Source: Streptomyces collinus (lineage in GTDB: Bacteria; Actinomycetota; Actinomycetes; Streptomycetales; Streptomycetaceae). From it: 64,000 bases of DNA. The position numbers and the translations under genes were made by a program. The notes under the pieces are model-generated. The model worked only from the letters and a program-made list of their open reading frames with translations. It had not been told where the DNA came from and searched no databases. The stretch covers positions 558,001 to 622,000 of the forward strand of contig NZ_CP133771.1 in assembly GCF_031348265.1 (NCBI RefSeq), in the 5' to 3' direction. Below, piece by piece: positions 50,842 through 58,585 of the stretch; positions within the stretch are counted from its first letter, which is position 1; each line of letters opens with the position of its first letter.

Positions 50842-51365
50842 ATCGCCGTACTGCGGTTCTCGGCGGACGAGGCCGACGCCACCATGAACCGTGCCCACAC
50901 GGAGACCGAGCGTCTCTCCCGCGAACTCGGTGCGCAGGGCGGCGAGGTTCGATCGCCCATGTGCACGAGACGTCGCTGCCGTACGGACAGCACCCGGTCG
51001 TCGTCCAGGCCGTACCGGGTGACGCGGTCCAGGAGTCCCGCGTCCAGGACGAGGGTCTGACGGTGGGCGAGCACCGGCGCGCTGTCCGGTGTGAGCCATC
51101 GACCGCCCGCGGGCCGGAAGCGGAGCGGCAACCAGTTGGGCAGGTTGACCATGTCCTCGTTCTCGACGTGGCGGTCCGCGACGTCGGAGGTGAGCCGGTT
51201 GTAGCAGCCGGCCGCGTAGGTACCCGGGTAGTGCACGTCGTCCGCCGCGCACTCGGGCAGTGCTCCGCGCGTGGCGAAGCGGCCGTTGCCCAGGGTGCAC
51301 AGCGCCTCCCTCAGACGCTGGTGTGCGGGATCGTATCCCTCGTACTCCCAGGTCCAGGCCGTCAT
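50842..51365 (-). pseudogene. glycoside hydrolase family 65 fragment
   Basis: From ATG 51,365 (with AGGGGA) the frame reads TAWTWEYEGYDPAHQRLREAL, TLGNGRFATRGALPE, HYPGTYAAGCYNRL and ENEDMVNLPNWLPL, the N-terminal domain of GH65 phosphorylases (kojibiose, trehalose or maltose type). After RLVHMGD (about 138 residues) the frame breaks. LAALRTEFAGE is seen in another frame and the remainder, including the catalytic barrel, is absent. Intact members are about 750-800 residues. The 3' end given is approximate. Confidence 0.72.
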
Positions 51366-51522
51366 GCGACTGTCCCCTTCACGGCTTCGGAGTCGGGAGG
51401 CCTGGATGAAGGCCGCTGCCGGACCAATGTCGCCCGAAGCGGACAGCGCCCCGGATACCCGCGACAGGAGCGTGTCGCGCGAAACCGGGACGTTCATCGG
51501 CCCGGCACAGGCCTTCCGCCGG

Positions 51523-52398
51523 TCAGGTCCGCTGGGGCACGACCGCGACGGGGCAGTCCGCGTGGTGCAGCAGGGTGTGGCTGACCCGGCCCAGCTGGAG
51601 GCCGAAGTGGCCGGACCGGCGCCGTGCGCCCACGACCACGAGGTCGGCGGCGGCCGAGCGGTTCACCAGCACCTTGCGGGCGGGTCCCTCGACCGTGGCC
51701 CGGCGCACCCGCACGGCCGGATGGTCGGCCATGACGTCGGCCACCAGCGCGTCCACCAGGTCGGAGGCCTGTGCCTCGTGCTCGTAGACGGGAGTCTCGG
51801 CCGGCGCCGGGGGGTCGGCGTTCTCGTTCATCGGAAGGCGCCATGCGCGGACGACGTCCAGCTCGCACCCGCGGGCCTCGGCCTCGCGGAACGCGAAGCG
51901 TACGGCCTCGGCACTCGTGTCGGGGTCCCCGGCCCCGAGCAGGATCCGACCGTGCGTGCCGGCCAGACCGGCCTTGTCACCCCGGACCACTATGACCGGG
52001 CAGTACGCACGGGCGGCGACCGCGAGGCTCACCGAGCCCAGCAGCGCTCCCTTCAGCTCTCCCCGACCGCGCGACCCCGTCACCAGGGCGGATGCGTTGT
52101 CGCCCTCGCTCAGCAGGGCGGCCACCGCCTCTGCGGCCACCGCCTCGCCCGTCACCTTCAGGTCGGGGTGGAGGCGACGGACACGTTCCTCGGCGGAAGC
52201 CACGATGTGGTCCGCCATCACCCGCTCCGACGGGCGCTCCCGGCCCAGCGACGGCAAGGCGCCTTCATAGCGTTCCCACAGCGAGGCATGGACCAGCCGC
52301 AACGGCAGACCGTGGCGGACGGCCTCGTCCGCCGCCCAGTCGATGGCCAGGATGCTGCCGTCAGATCCGTCGACGCCCACGATCAAGGGCAGTTCCAT
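51523..52398 (-). CDS. universal stress protein, two UspA domains
   Basis: This 291-residue tandem UspA protein has domain 1 LIVGVDGSDGSILAIDWAADEA with ATP motif GSRGRGELKGALLGSVSLA. Domain 2 starts RILLGAGDPDTSAEAVRFAF and ends VVGARRRSGHFGLQLGRVSHTLLHH. I chose ATG 52,398 for the GGTGGGG site. The stress boxes at 52,485-52,567 lie in the divergent region between it and the epoxide-hydrolase-like gene. Confidence 0.92.
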   Translation of the reverse strand: MELPLIVGVDGSDGSILAIDWAADEAVRHGLPLRLVHASLWERYEGALPSLGRERPSERVMADHIVASAEERVRRLHPDLKVTGEAVAAEAVAALLSEGDNASALVTGSRGRGELKGALLGSVSLAVAARAYCPVIVVRGDKAGLAGTHGRILLGAGDPDTSAEAVRFAFREAEARGCELDVVRAWRLPMNENADPPAPAETPVYEHEAQASDLVDALVADVMADHPAVRVRRATVEGPARKVLVNRSAAADLVVVGARRRSGHFGLQLGRVSHTLLHHADCPVAVVPQRT

Positions 52399-52484
52399 GA
52401 TCCCCACCGCCAATCCGTCGGGCTGCCATCACGTGCAGCAGGGGGTCTCACTGACACGGTCCCACTCCGGCTCCATCGGGGGCA

Positions 52485-52520
52485 GGGACGGTCGGGCCCC
52501 GGCCGAGGACGTTCGGCCCA
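52485..52520. promoter_or_regulatory. paired stress-island boxes, second copy
   Basis: AGGGACGGTCGGGCCCC followed by AGGACGTTCGGCCC repeats the block at 40,599-40,635 with few changes and one 1-base gap. It is 87 bases from the USP start and in the 306-base divergent gap, in which no gene is visible. Confidence 0.6.
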
Positions 52521-52553
52521 TCTCGGGCAGGGGATCCGGCGCGGCCGGAGACG

Positions 52554-52567
52554 GGGCCGATCGCCCC
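52554..52567. promoter_or_regulatory. stress-island box variant GGGCCGATCGCCCC
   Basis: One mismatch from the island dyad. It is 137 bases before the epoxide-hydrolase-like gene and shares the divergent gap with the paired boxes. Confidence 0.45.
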
Positions 52568-52704
52568 TGCCCGGACGGCCGGAGACCGGCGGAGCCGGGG
52601 TTCGCTTTGCCGAAACCGCAACAAGCCTCGCCACGCCCCAGCCGCCGACCACATGATCGGGGAGCGATCTCGGCGCAGGGCAGATCGAGGATCCAGGAGG
52701 AGTC

Positions 52705-53685
52705 ATGTCGCAGCAGGCCACGGCAGTCACACACCGGCTGGTCACCTCGCCCGCGGGCCGGATCCACCTGGTGGAGCAGGGCACCGGGCCACTGGTGCTG
52801 CTCGTGCACGGCTTCCCGGAATCCTGGTACTCCTGGCGCCACCAGCTGCCGGCCTTGGCCGCAGCCGGGTACCGCGCGGCCGCCATCGATGTCCGCGGCT
52901 ACGGCCGTTCCTCCAGGCCCGGCGACACCGAGGCGTACCGGATGCTGGAGCTGGTGGAGGACAACGCCGCCGTGGTGCACGCCCTGGGCGAGCAGTCCGC
53001 GGTGATCGTCGGACACGACTGGGGGTCGGCCATCGCCGCCAACTCCGCCCTGGTCAGGCCGGACGTCTTCCGCGCGGTGGGGATGCTCGGTGTTCCCTAC
53101 GCCCCGCGTGGCGGGCCGCGGCCCGGCGAGGTCTTCGCGCAGTTGGGCGGGGACGAGGAGTTCTACGTCTCCTACTTCCAGGAGCCCGGCCGGGCCGAGG
53201 CCGAGATCGAGCCCGACGTGCGCGGCTGGCTCGCCGGCTTCTACGCCGCCCTGTCCGCCGACACCATGCCCGCACCCGACGCACCCGGCCCGTACTTCGT
53301 CAGCCGGGGCGGGAGGCTGCGCGACCGCTTCCCCACCGGCCGGCTGCCGGTCTGGCTCAGTGAAGACGACCTGGACGTCTACTCCGGGGAGTTCGAGCGG
53401 ACCGGCGTGAGCGGGGCGCTCAACCGCTACCGGAACATGGACCGGGACTGGGAAGATCTCGCCGGCTTCGACGGCGCCCCCATCACCCAGCCGTCCCTGT
53501 TCATCGGTGGCGGCCTGGACGCCTCCACCACGTGGATGGCCGATGCGATCAAGGCGTACCCCACCACCCTGCCCGGCCTGGTCTCCTCCCGGATCCTCGA
53601 CGGCTGCGGCCACTGGATCCAGCAAGAGCGCCCCGCCGAGATCAACCGGCTCCTGACCGACTGGCTCGCCTCCTTGCCCGCCTGA
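52705..53685 (+). CDS. epoxide-hydrolase-like alpha/beta hydrolase
   Basis: This 326-residue alpha/beta hydrolase has the oxyanion motif VHGFPESWYSWRHQLPAL and the Asp nucleophile in VGHDWGSAIA (about residue 104). The cap region holds a Tyr (PYFVSRGG) and the C-terminal catalytic His is in GCGHWIQQERP. The Asp nucleophile and HGFPES pattern mark soluble epoxide hydrolases (EphA type). It may detoxify epoxides in the cytosol. The start ATG has AGGAGG 4 bases before it. It lies in the stress island behind the boxes at 52,485-52,567. Confidence 0.88.
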   Translation: MSQQATAVTHRLVTSPAGRIHLVEQGTGPLVLLVHGFPESWYSWRHQLPALAAAGYRAAAIDVRGYGRSSRPGDTEAYRMLELVEDNAAVVHALGEQSAVIVGHDWGSAIAANSALVRPDVFRAVGMLGVPYAPRGGPRPGEVFAQLGGDEEFYVSYFQEPGRAEAEIEPDVRGWLAGFYAALSADTMPAPDAPGPYFVSRGGRLRDRFPTGRLPVWLSEDDLDVYSGEFERTGVSGALNRYRNMDRDWEDLAGFDGAPITQPSLFIGGGLDASTTWMADAIKAYPTTLPGLVSSRILDGCGHWIQQERPAEINRLLTDWLASLPA

Positions 53686-53777
53686 GGCCTCTCCCAACGC
53701 CGGGACACCTGCCCGGGAGCGGCCGGGCGCCGGCCCGCCGGGAATGCTCAGTGCTGTCGTGACTCGTGAACACCTGA

Positions 53778-53957
53778 ATCGCTCGCCGGCGCCGCGCTGC
53801 CTCCCGAACCGCTGTCGAAGCCCGCCGGTCTCGCGAACAGAGCCACCCGACCCGTCGCAGCCGCCTCATCGCTCGCCGGCGCCGCGCTGCCTCCCGAACC
53901 GCTGTCGAAGCCCGCCGGTCTCGCGAACAGAGCCACCCGACCCGTCGCAGCCGCCTC
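53778..53957. repeat. perfect 90-bp tandem duplication
   Basis: Two identical 90-base copies (53,778-53,867 and 53,868-53,957) lie head to tail in a 502-base gap between the hydrolase and USP genes. The unit is 30 codons long and open on both strands; on the minus strand it reads DEAAATGRVALFARPAGFDS. Neither reading has a convincing start and ribosome site. Confidence 0.95.
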
Positions 53958-54187
53958 ATCGAGGCCGAAGGTCCCCATGACGGTGCCCGGGCGGCCCGTG
54001 GTGTCGCACCCCCTGGAGGCACAGGCTGACACCAGGGGGCTCGAACGGGATGCGGAACGGGATGCCGAGGGCGACGATGACGAACAGCCCGGCGAACGGC
54101 GTCCTGGACGGGCGCACGCGGTCCGGCATCACGCCGATGCCCCCGGTTGCCGTCGTCGCACGACACTGACGCGGCACACAGAGAGGG
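53958..54187. other. probable gene remnant with inverted repeat
   Basis: On the minus strand a short membrane-like stretch (PFAGLFVIVALGIPFRIPFEP) is readable but has no complete gene around it. CCCCCTGG (54,009) and CCAGGGGG (54,032) are perfect inverted arms. I see no intact gene; it is probably leftover coding DNA or the leader of the USP at 54,188. Confidence 0.4.
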
Positions 54188-55066
54188 ATGAGGGCGGTGG
54201 ACGGGCCGGTGATCGTCGGGGTGGACGGCTCCGAGTCGAGCCTGTGGGCCGCTGACGAGGCAGCGCTGCGCGAGGTTCCGCTGCACGTGGTGTACGCCTC
54301 GCTGTGGGAGCGCTACGAACAGGCCGTGTTCCCCGCGGCCCCGGGACCGTCGGAGCAGATACTCACCGCCGTCCTGGTGGTGGCAGCGGCGAAGCGCGCC
54401 CGGCAGCGCGTTCCCGGCACCGATGTCACCACCGAGGTCGTACCCGAGGGGCCGGTATCCGTGCTCCTTGGTGCGGCACGCAAGGCCTCCGTGCTGGTCA
54501 TCGGGTCTCGCGGACGGGGAAGCGCCGCCGAGTTGCTGCTGGGCTCGGTCGGTCTGGCCGTGGCCGGGCGGGCCGACGGTGCGGTGATCGTCGTGCGCGG
54601 CGACCATGCCGACCGGACCGGGCCGCGGAGCCGGGAGCGGCGTGTCGTCGTGGGAGTCCCCGACAAGCCGGCGGACTCGGTGGCGGTGCGGTTCGCCTTC
54701 CGGGAGGCGGCCCGGCGCGGCGTGCCGCTCGAGGCGGTGCGGGCCTGGTGCCTCCCGGCGGACGAGGCGACCGACCACGCCCCGTTCACCGGCGAACCCG
54801 TCGAAGTGCACCGGCAGCGTGCCGTCGAGGCTCTGGAGACCGGGCTGCGCGAGCCGGCCGGGGAGCTTCCGGGGGTCGAGGTGCGCCGGCGGGTCGTCGA
54901 GGGCCCTGCCCGTGCCGCACTGCTCGACGCCTCGGCCGACGCCGCCCTCCTCGTGGTCGGCGCGCGGCACCATCACGGACGCTTCGGTCCCCGCATCGGC
55001 CGCGTCACGCACGCCGTGCTCCACCACGCAGCCTGTCCCGTGGCGGTCGTTCCCGAGCGGGGGTGA
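54188..55066 (+). CDS. universal stress protein, two UspA domains
   Basis: This 292-residue tandem UspA protein has domain 1 VIVGVDGSESSLWAADEAAL with ATP motif VIGSRGRGSAAELLLGSVGLA. Domain 2 starts VVVGVPDKPADSVAVRFAF and ends VVGARHHHGRFGPRIGRVTHAVLHH. Compared with the other USPs, about four residues are missing in the first helix between SSL and WAADEA. A GTG at 54,197 is an alternative start. It is the best full-length relative of the remnant at 44,564, and probably comes from the same duplication. Confidence 0.9.
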   Translation: MRAVDGPVIVGVDGSESSLWAADEAALREVPLHVVYASLWERYEQAVFPAAPGPSEQILTAVLVVAAAKRARQRVPGTDVTTEVVPEGPVSVLLGAARKASVLVIGSRGRGSAAELLLGSVGLAVAGRADGAVIVVRGDHADRTGPRSRERRVVVGVPDKPADSVAVRFAFREAARRGVPLEAVRAWCLPADEATDHAPFTGEPVEVHRQRAVEALETGLREPAGELPGVEVRRRVVEGPARAALLDASADAALLVVGARHHHGRFGPRIGRVTHAVLHHAACPVAVVPERG

Positions 55067-55091
55067 TCCCCAAGGGACCTCGTACAGCCCG

Positions 55092-56270
55092 TCAGCGCCG
55101 GACTCTCGGCATCCCCAGCCCGATCCACGAGATGATCTCCCGCTGGATCTCGTTGTTGCCGCCGCCGAAGGTGAAGATGACCGCGGAGCGGTAGCCGCGT
55201 TCCAGTTCGCCGCGCAGGACCGCTCCGGCCGAGCCCTCCTTGAGGGCGCCGGGGGCCGCGACGATCTCCATCAGCCAGGCGTAGGCGTCGCGTCGGGCCT
55301 CGGAGCCGTAGACCTTGACGGCCGAGGCGTCCTGGGGGGTGAGGGTGCCGTTCTGGACCGCGCCGACCATCTGCCGGTTGAGCAGTTTCAGCGCGTCCAG
55401 CCGGGTGTGGGTGCGGGCCAGGAGGCGGCGTACCCAGGGCAGGTCGGCGACGCGGCGGCCGTCGGCGAGCTTGGTCTCCATCGCCCAGCGCTGCACGTCG
55501 TGCAGGGCCCGGATCGCCATGGTGCCGTGGGCGGCCAGGGTCACGCGCTCGTGGTTGAGCTGGTTGGTGATCAGCCGCCAGCCCTGGTTCTCGGCGCCGA
55601 CCCGGCGCGAGACGGGGACGCGGACGTTCTCGTAGTAACTGGCGGTGGTGTCGTGCGAGGCGAGGGTGTTGATCAGGGTGCAGGAGTAGCCGGGGTCGGT
55701 GGTCGGCACCAGGAGCATGGTGATGCCCTTGTGCGGCGGGGCGTCGGGGTCGGTGCGCACGGCCAGCCACACCCAGTCGGCCGTGTCGCCGTTGGTCGTC
55801 CAGATCTTCTGGCCGTCCACGACGTACTCGTCGCCGTCCCGTACCGCCCTGGTGCGCAGGGACGCGAGGTCGGTGCCCGCGCCCGGCTCGCTGTAGCCGA
55901 TGGCGAAGTCGATCTCGCCGGAGAGGATCTTCGGCAGGAAGTACGCCTTCTGCTCGTCGGTGCCGTACTGCATGATCGTCGGGCCGACGGTGTTCAGCGC
56001 CATGAGCGGCAGCGGGACGCCGGCCTGGGCGGCCTCGTCGAAGAAGATGAACTGCTCCATGGCCGTCAGGCCGCGCCCGCCGTACTCCTTCGGCCAGCCC
56101 ACGCCGAGCCAGCCGTCCATGCCGAGCCGCCGGATGGTCTCGCGGTAGAACCGCTTCTGTGCGGCCGGGTCGCCGTGCCGGGCGTACAGGTGGTCCGGGA
56201 CCAGTTCGGCGAAGTAGGACCGCAGTTCGGTGCGCAGCCGCTGCTGCTCGGGCGTGTATTCGAGGTGCAC
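55092..56270 (-). CDS. acyl-CoA dehydrogenase, FadE-type of sterol/fatty-acid catabolism
   Basis: This 392-residue flavoenzyme has the segments MDGWLGVGWPKEYGG, AIGYSEPGAGTDLASL (FAD-binding), VDGQKIWTTNGDTADW and a C-terminal FGGGNNEIQREIISWI. It introduces a 2,3 double bond in an acyl-CoA. The ending and length recall FadE29/ChsE2-type enzymes of cholesterol side-chain breakdown, which work as heterotetramers with a second FadE chain. No partner gene is adjacent. The start is GTG at 56,270 behind GGAGG. A perfect KstR-consensus site lies 44 bases upstream. Confidence 0.87.
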   Translation of the reverse strand: MHLEYTPEQQRLRTELRSYFAELVPDHLYARHGDPAAQKRFYRETIRRLGMDGWLGVGWPKEYGGRGLTAMEQFIFFDEAAQAGVPLPLMALNTVGPTIMQYGTDEQKAYFLPKILSGEIDFAIGYSEPGAGTDLASLRTRAVRDGDEYVVDGQKIWTTNGDTADWVWLAVRTDPDAPPHKGITMLLVPTTDPGYSCTLINTLASHDTTASYYENVRVPVSRRVGAENQGWRLITNQLNHERVTLAAHGTMAIRALHDVQRWAMETKLADGRRVADLPWVRRLLARTHTRLDALKLLNRQMVGAVQNGTLTPQDASAVKVYGSEARRDAYAWLMEIVAAPGALKEGSAGAVLRGELERGYRSAVIFTFGGGNNEIQREIISWIGLGMPRVRR

Positions 56271-56313
56271 GGCGCCTCCAGGCTCCCAAGGCCGGTCCTG
56301 TCGGCGCACACCG

Positions 56314-56327
56314 TAGAACGTGTTCCA
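56314..56327. promoter_or_regulatory. KstR-consensus operator
   Basis: TAGAACGTGTTCCA matches TNNAACNNGTTNNA at all eight fixed bases, in the promoter of the acyl-CoA dehydrogenase. KstR is the TetR-family repressor of sterol catabolism in actinobacteria. A weaker copy lies before the echA19 operon at 7,096. Confidence 0.65.
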
Positions 56328-56332
56328 GAAAT

Positions 56333-56370
56333 AGGGAATGGTGTCGGTCAGAGGGAATGGTGTCGGTCAG
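56333..56370. repeat. 19-bp tandem repeat, two copies
   Basis: AGGGAATGGTGTCGGTCAG occurs twice with no gap. The second copy contains the stop codon of the Cys-rich protein gene, as if the end of that gene had been duplicated into the acyl-CoA dehydrogenase leader. Confidence 0.92.
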
Positions 56371-56741
56371 TTCAGCGTGGCGAGGAAGTCCGTGCACGCC
56401 CGCGCGCAGGCGCGGCATGCCGCCGCCGAGTCCTCCGCTCCTGGTTGCCGGTCGAAGACATGGGCGGCCTCCAGGCACACGGTCCGGCACCACTCCACCT
56501 GGACCCGGATGGTGCTCTCGTCCACCTGGTTCTGCTCGGACAGCACACGGCAGGTCGCGTCACAGACCTCCGCGCACATGATGCCCTTGCGTCGTACGAG
56601 TTCCTGGTTCTCGGTGCCGTCGGGATCCACGAGGCTTGCGCGCAGCGCGCACGCCCGCGCGCACTCGGTGCACGCCTGCGCACAGGCGAAACGGTCCTCC
56701 AGGAACCGGAACAGCTCCTGCTGGGATGTCGTCGAAGTCAC
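56367..56741 (-). CDS. Cys-rich four-helix copper-storage-type protein (DUF326)
   Basis: This 124-residue protein has about 13 Cys spaced along four helices: FACAQACTECARACALRA, IMCAEVCDATCRVL, VEWCRTVCLEAAHVF and AAACRACARACTDFL. This matches DUF326/Csp copper-storage proteins, where Cys inside the helix bundle bind many Cu(I) ions. It is cytosolic with no signal peptide. The start GTG at 56,741 is chosen by alignment of the first helix; the ribosome site is weak. A much longer reading upstream looks non-coding. Confidence 0.85.
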   Translation of the reverse strand: MTSTTSQQELFRFLEDRFACAQACTECARACALRASLVDPDGTENQELVRRKGIMCAEVCDATCRVLSEQNQVDESTIRVQVEWCRTVCLEAAHVFDRQPGAEDSAAACRACARACTDFLATLN

Positions 56742-56869
56742 ACCGCGCGGGTAGCCCCGCTCGACGTCGGTCAAACCGGTGTTCGCAGCGGAGAACCGTT
56801 CACGGGCCGCTCCCCTCCCCCGGCCGAGGGGACCGGGTTCATGGTGGGGACCAGGGGTACCCGCGCGCC

Positions 56870-57226
56870 ATGAATAGCGCATGGATGGAGATGGCCGCGG
56901 GCGACGCCCCCGGCTTCGGGTTCGTCGTGACCGGTCTGGTGGTCGTGGCCCTGCTGCTGGGCGCCTTCATCCTGGGCCTGCGGCACAAGCGCCGGCGTCC
57001 GCCGCGGCCCGACGAGCAGCCGAGGCTCCCCGACGGCGGCCCGGTCCGCGAGACGCTGGAGCGCCGCGAGCCCGACGAGATGCCGAGAAGTGAGGAGCGT
57101 CTGACGCCGCACGAGCTGAAGACGCACGGCAACCAGAGCGACCGGACCAGCGCCTCGCAGACGCGCCCGCGCTGGAACGAGGGCAGCAGCGGCGGCTTCG
57201 GCAGCGGCGGCCCGGGAGCCCGCTGA
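56870..57226 (+). CDS. small membrane protein, DUF6479-like
   Basis: This 118-residue protein has a single membrane segment (FGFVVTGLVVVALLLGAFILGL, about residues 16-37). A positive patch follows (RHKRRRPPRPDEQPRLP), then a charged hydrophilic tail with EPDEMPRSEERLTPHELKTHG and a Gly/Ser-rich end. The pattern is that of the Streptomyces DUF6479 proteins of unknown function. The N terminus would be outside. A strong terminator follows. The ribosome site is weak. Confidence 0.8.
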   Translation: MNSAWMEMAAGDAPGFGFVVTGLVVVALLLGAFILGLRHKRRRPPRPDEQPRLPDGGPVRETLERREPDEMPRSEERLTPHELKTHGNQSDRTSASQTRPRWNEGSSGGFGSGGPGAR

Positions 57227-57254
57227 ACCGCCACCGGCTCGTCCAGCACTTCGT

Positions 57255-57289
57255 AAAAGAGGGCCCGTGCCTGTGCACGGGCCCTTTTC
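57255..57289. terminator. strong intrinsic terminator
   Basis: GGGCCCGTGC and its exact complement form a 10-bp stem with a four-base loop, flanked by AAAAGA and a T-run. It ends the DUF6479-like gene and can work in both directions. Confidence 0.9.
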
Positions 57290-57402
57290 CATGCCCTGCC
57301 CCAGACAGAGTGAGGTGGATCACAGGTTTAGGGTGCAGCGTGGGGTGGGGTCCAGCGTCTTTTGAGAGGTGTAGGGGGCCACTGAGACGCAGGACGGTGA
57401 GG

Positions 57403-57909
57403 ATGGAGCAGGTTCGGGCGGACGGCTTCGACGAGTTCGCGGCCGCCCGTTGGTCGGCGCTGCTCCATGTCGCGCGTCTGCTCACGGGGGGTGACCGGCA
57501 GCGTGCCGAGGATCTGGTGCAGGAAGCCTTGGTCAAGTTGTGGTTCGTTTGGCCGAAGGTCGCCGAGCAGGCTCCGGAGGCGTACGTCCGCACCGTGCTG
57601 GTGCGGCTGGCGGCCCGCTCGGCGCGGCGGCGCTGGTGGGGGGAGCGCCCGGTGGAGCAACTGCCGGACCGGGCCGACCCGGGCGACATGTCCTCCGCCG
57701 TCGCGGAGCGTTCGCGACTGGAGGCGGCGCTGGCCCTGCTGTCGCCGAAGCAGCGGGCCGCGGTGGTCCTGCGCTACTACGAGGACCTGCCCGAGTCCCA
57801 GGTCGCCCAGGCCCTGGGCTGCCCGGTGGGCACAGCCCGGTCCCATGCGTCGCGCGGAGTCGCGCGGCTCCGCCAGATCCTGTCCGACGCCGTCAGGCCC
57901 GTGGGGTGA
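57403..57909 (+). CDS. SigE-family ECF RNA polymerase sigma factor
   Basis: This 168-residue sigma factor has region 2 (FDEFAAARWSALLHVARLL, then AEDLVQEALVKLWFVWPKV) and region 4 (RLEAALALLSPKQRAAVVLRYYEDLPESQVAQALG, then GTARSHASRGVARL). The lack of a long linker and the YYEDLPESQVA pattern mark the actinobacterial SigE (SigJ-like ECF) subfamily. It directs RNA polymerase to a small set of promoters, usually envelope-stress genes. The next gene, 11 bases on, encodes a membrane protein likely to hold it inactive. Confidence 0.92.
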   Translation: MEQVRADGFDEFAAARWSALLHVARLLTGGDRQRAEDLVQEALVKLWFVWPKVAEQAPEAYVRTVLVRLAARSARRRWWGERPVEQLPDRADPGDMSSAVAERSRLEAALALLSPKQRAAVVLRYYEDLPESQVAQALGCPVGTARSHASRGVARLRQILSDAVRPVG

Positions 57910-57920
57910 AAGGAGAACCG

Positions 57921-58448
57921 ATGGACGACTTCGAGCGGGACCTGTCGCGGCTGATGCGCGACACCCAGCAGCACACCCCCTACGAGCCCGAGCACCGGCA
58001 GCGGCTGCACGCGGGCATCCGCTCCCGCCGCCGGTCACGGTTGCTGTGGAAGGCGGGCGGCTCCGCCGTGGCGGTGGCCGGGCTCAGTGTCGGGCTGGCC
58101 CTGCTGCCCAGCATGCTCACCCGCGCCCAGCCCGCCGATCACCGTCCGCAGCCGACGACGAGTCCGACGACCTCGCCGGACAGCACACCGACCACCGCAC
58201 CACCGGCGCCGAGCACGACGCCGACCGAGCAGCCCGAGACGACCCTGCCCGCGACCATGACCGGCGGTGTCACACCGTCCGGGCCGACGAGCGAGCCGGC
58301 GCGGGACCCCACGCCGACGGCCACGTCCTCCGAGAGCCGGTCCGGCACGACGCCGCCCGCCACGCCGGCGCCCTCCCCCACACCGACGACGGTCCCGCCG
58401 TCCCCGGTGGACTCCGAGGAACCCTCGGCATCGGTCTACCCCGAGTAG
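57921..58448 (+). CDS. putative membrane anti-sigma factor with Pro/Thr-rich tail
   Basis: This 175-residue protein has a cytosolic N-terminal part (DDFERDLSRLMRDTQQHTPYEPEHRQRL), one membrane segment (AGGSAVAVAGLSVGLALLPSML, about 46-67) and an outside tail. The tail is almost only Pro, Thr and Ser with charges. Its place after a SigE-type sigma gene and its layout suggest that it binds the sigma factor at the membrane; no anti-sigma zinc motif is visible. The tail could be O-mannosylated, and the downstream genes are mannosyltransferase-like. The start has AAGGAG 5 bases before ATG. Confidence 0.78.
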   Translation: MDDFERDLSRLMRDTQQHTPYEPEHRQRLHAGIRSRRRSRLLWKAGGSAVAVAGLSVGLALLPSMLTRAQPADHRPQPTTSPTTSPDSTPTTAPPAPSTTPTEQPETTLPATMTGGVTPSGPTSEPARDPTPTATSSESRSGTTPPATPAPSPTPTTVPPSPVDSEEPSASVYPE

Positions 58449-58585
58449 CCGCCTGAGCGGCCCTCCCCGCCAGGGCGCCCTCGCCCCGAGCCTCCTTCAC
58501 CGCACCACCCGCCACGGGCGCCTTCGGCATGCCCAAAACCGGCGACCGGGCATGCCCCGCGCCAGAAGAGGACCGTGAAACAGCC

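Noticed and set aside
44970..55066. Insertion sequences or integrase as the cause of the deletions in the stress island
   Set aside because: No transposase or integrase coding sequence, terminal inverted repeats or target-site duplications were seen.
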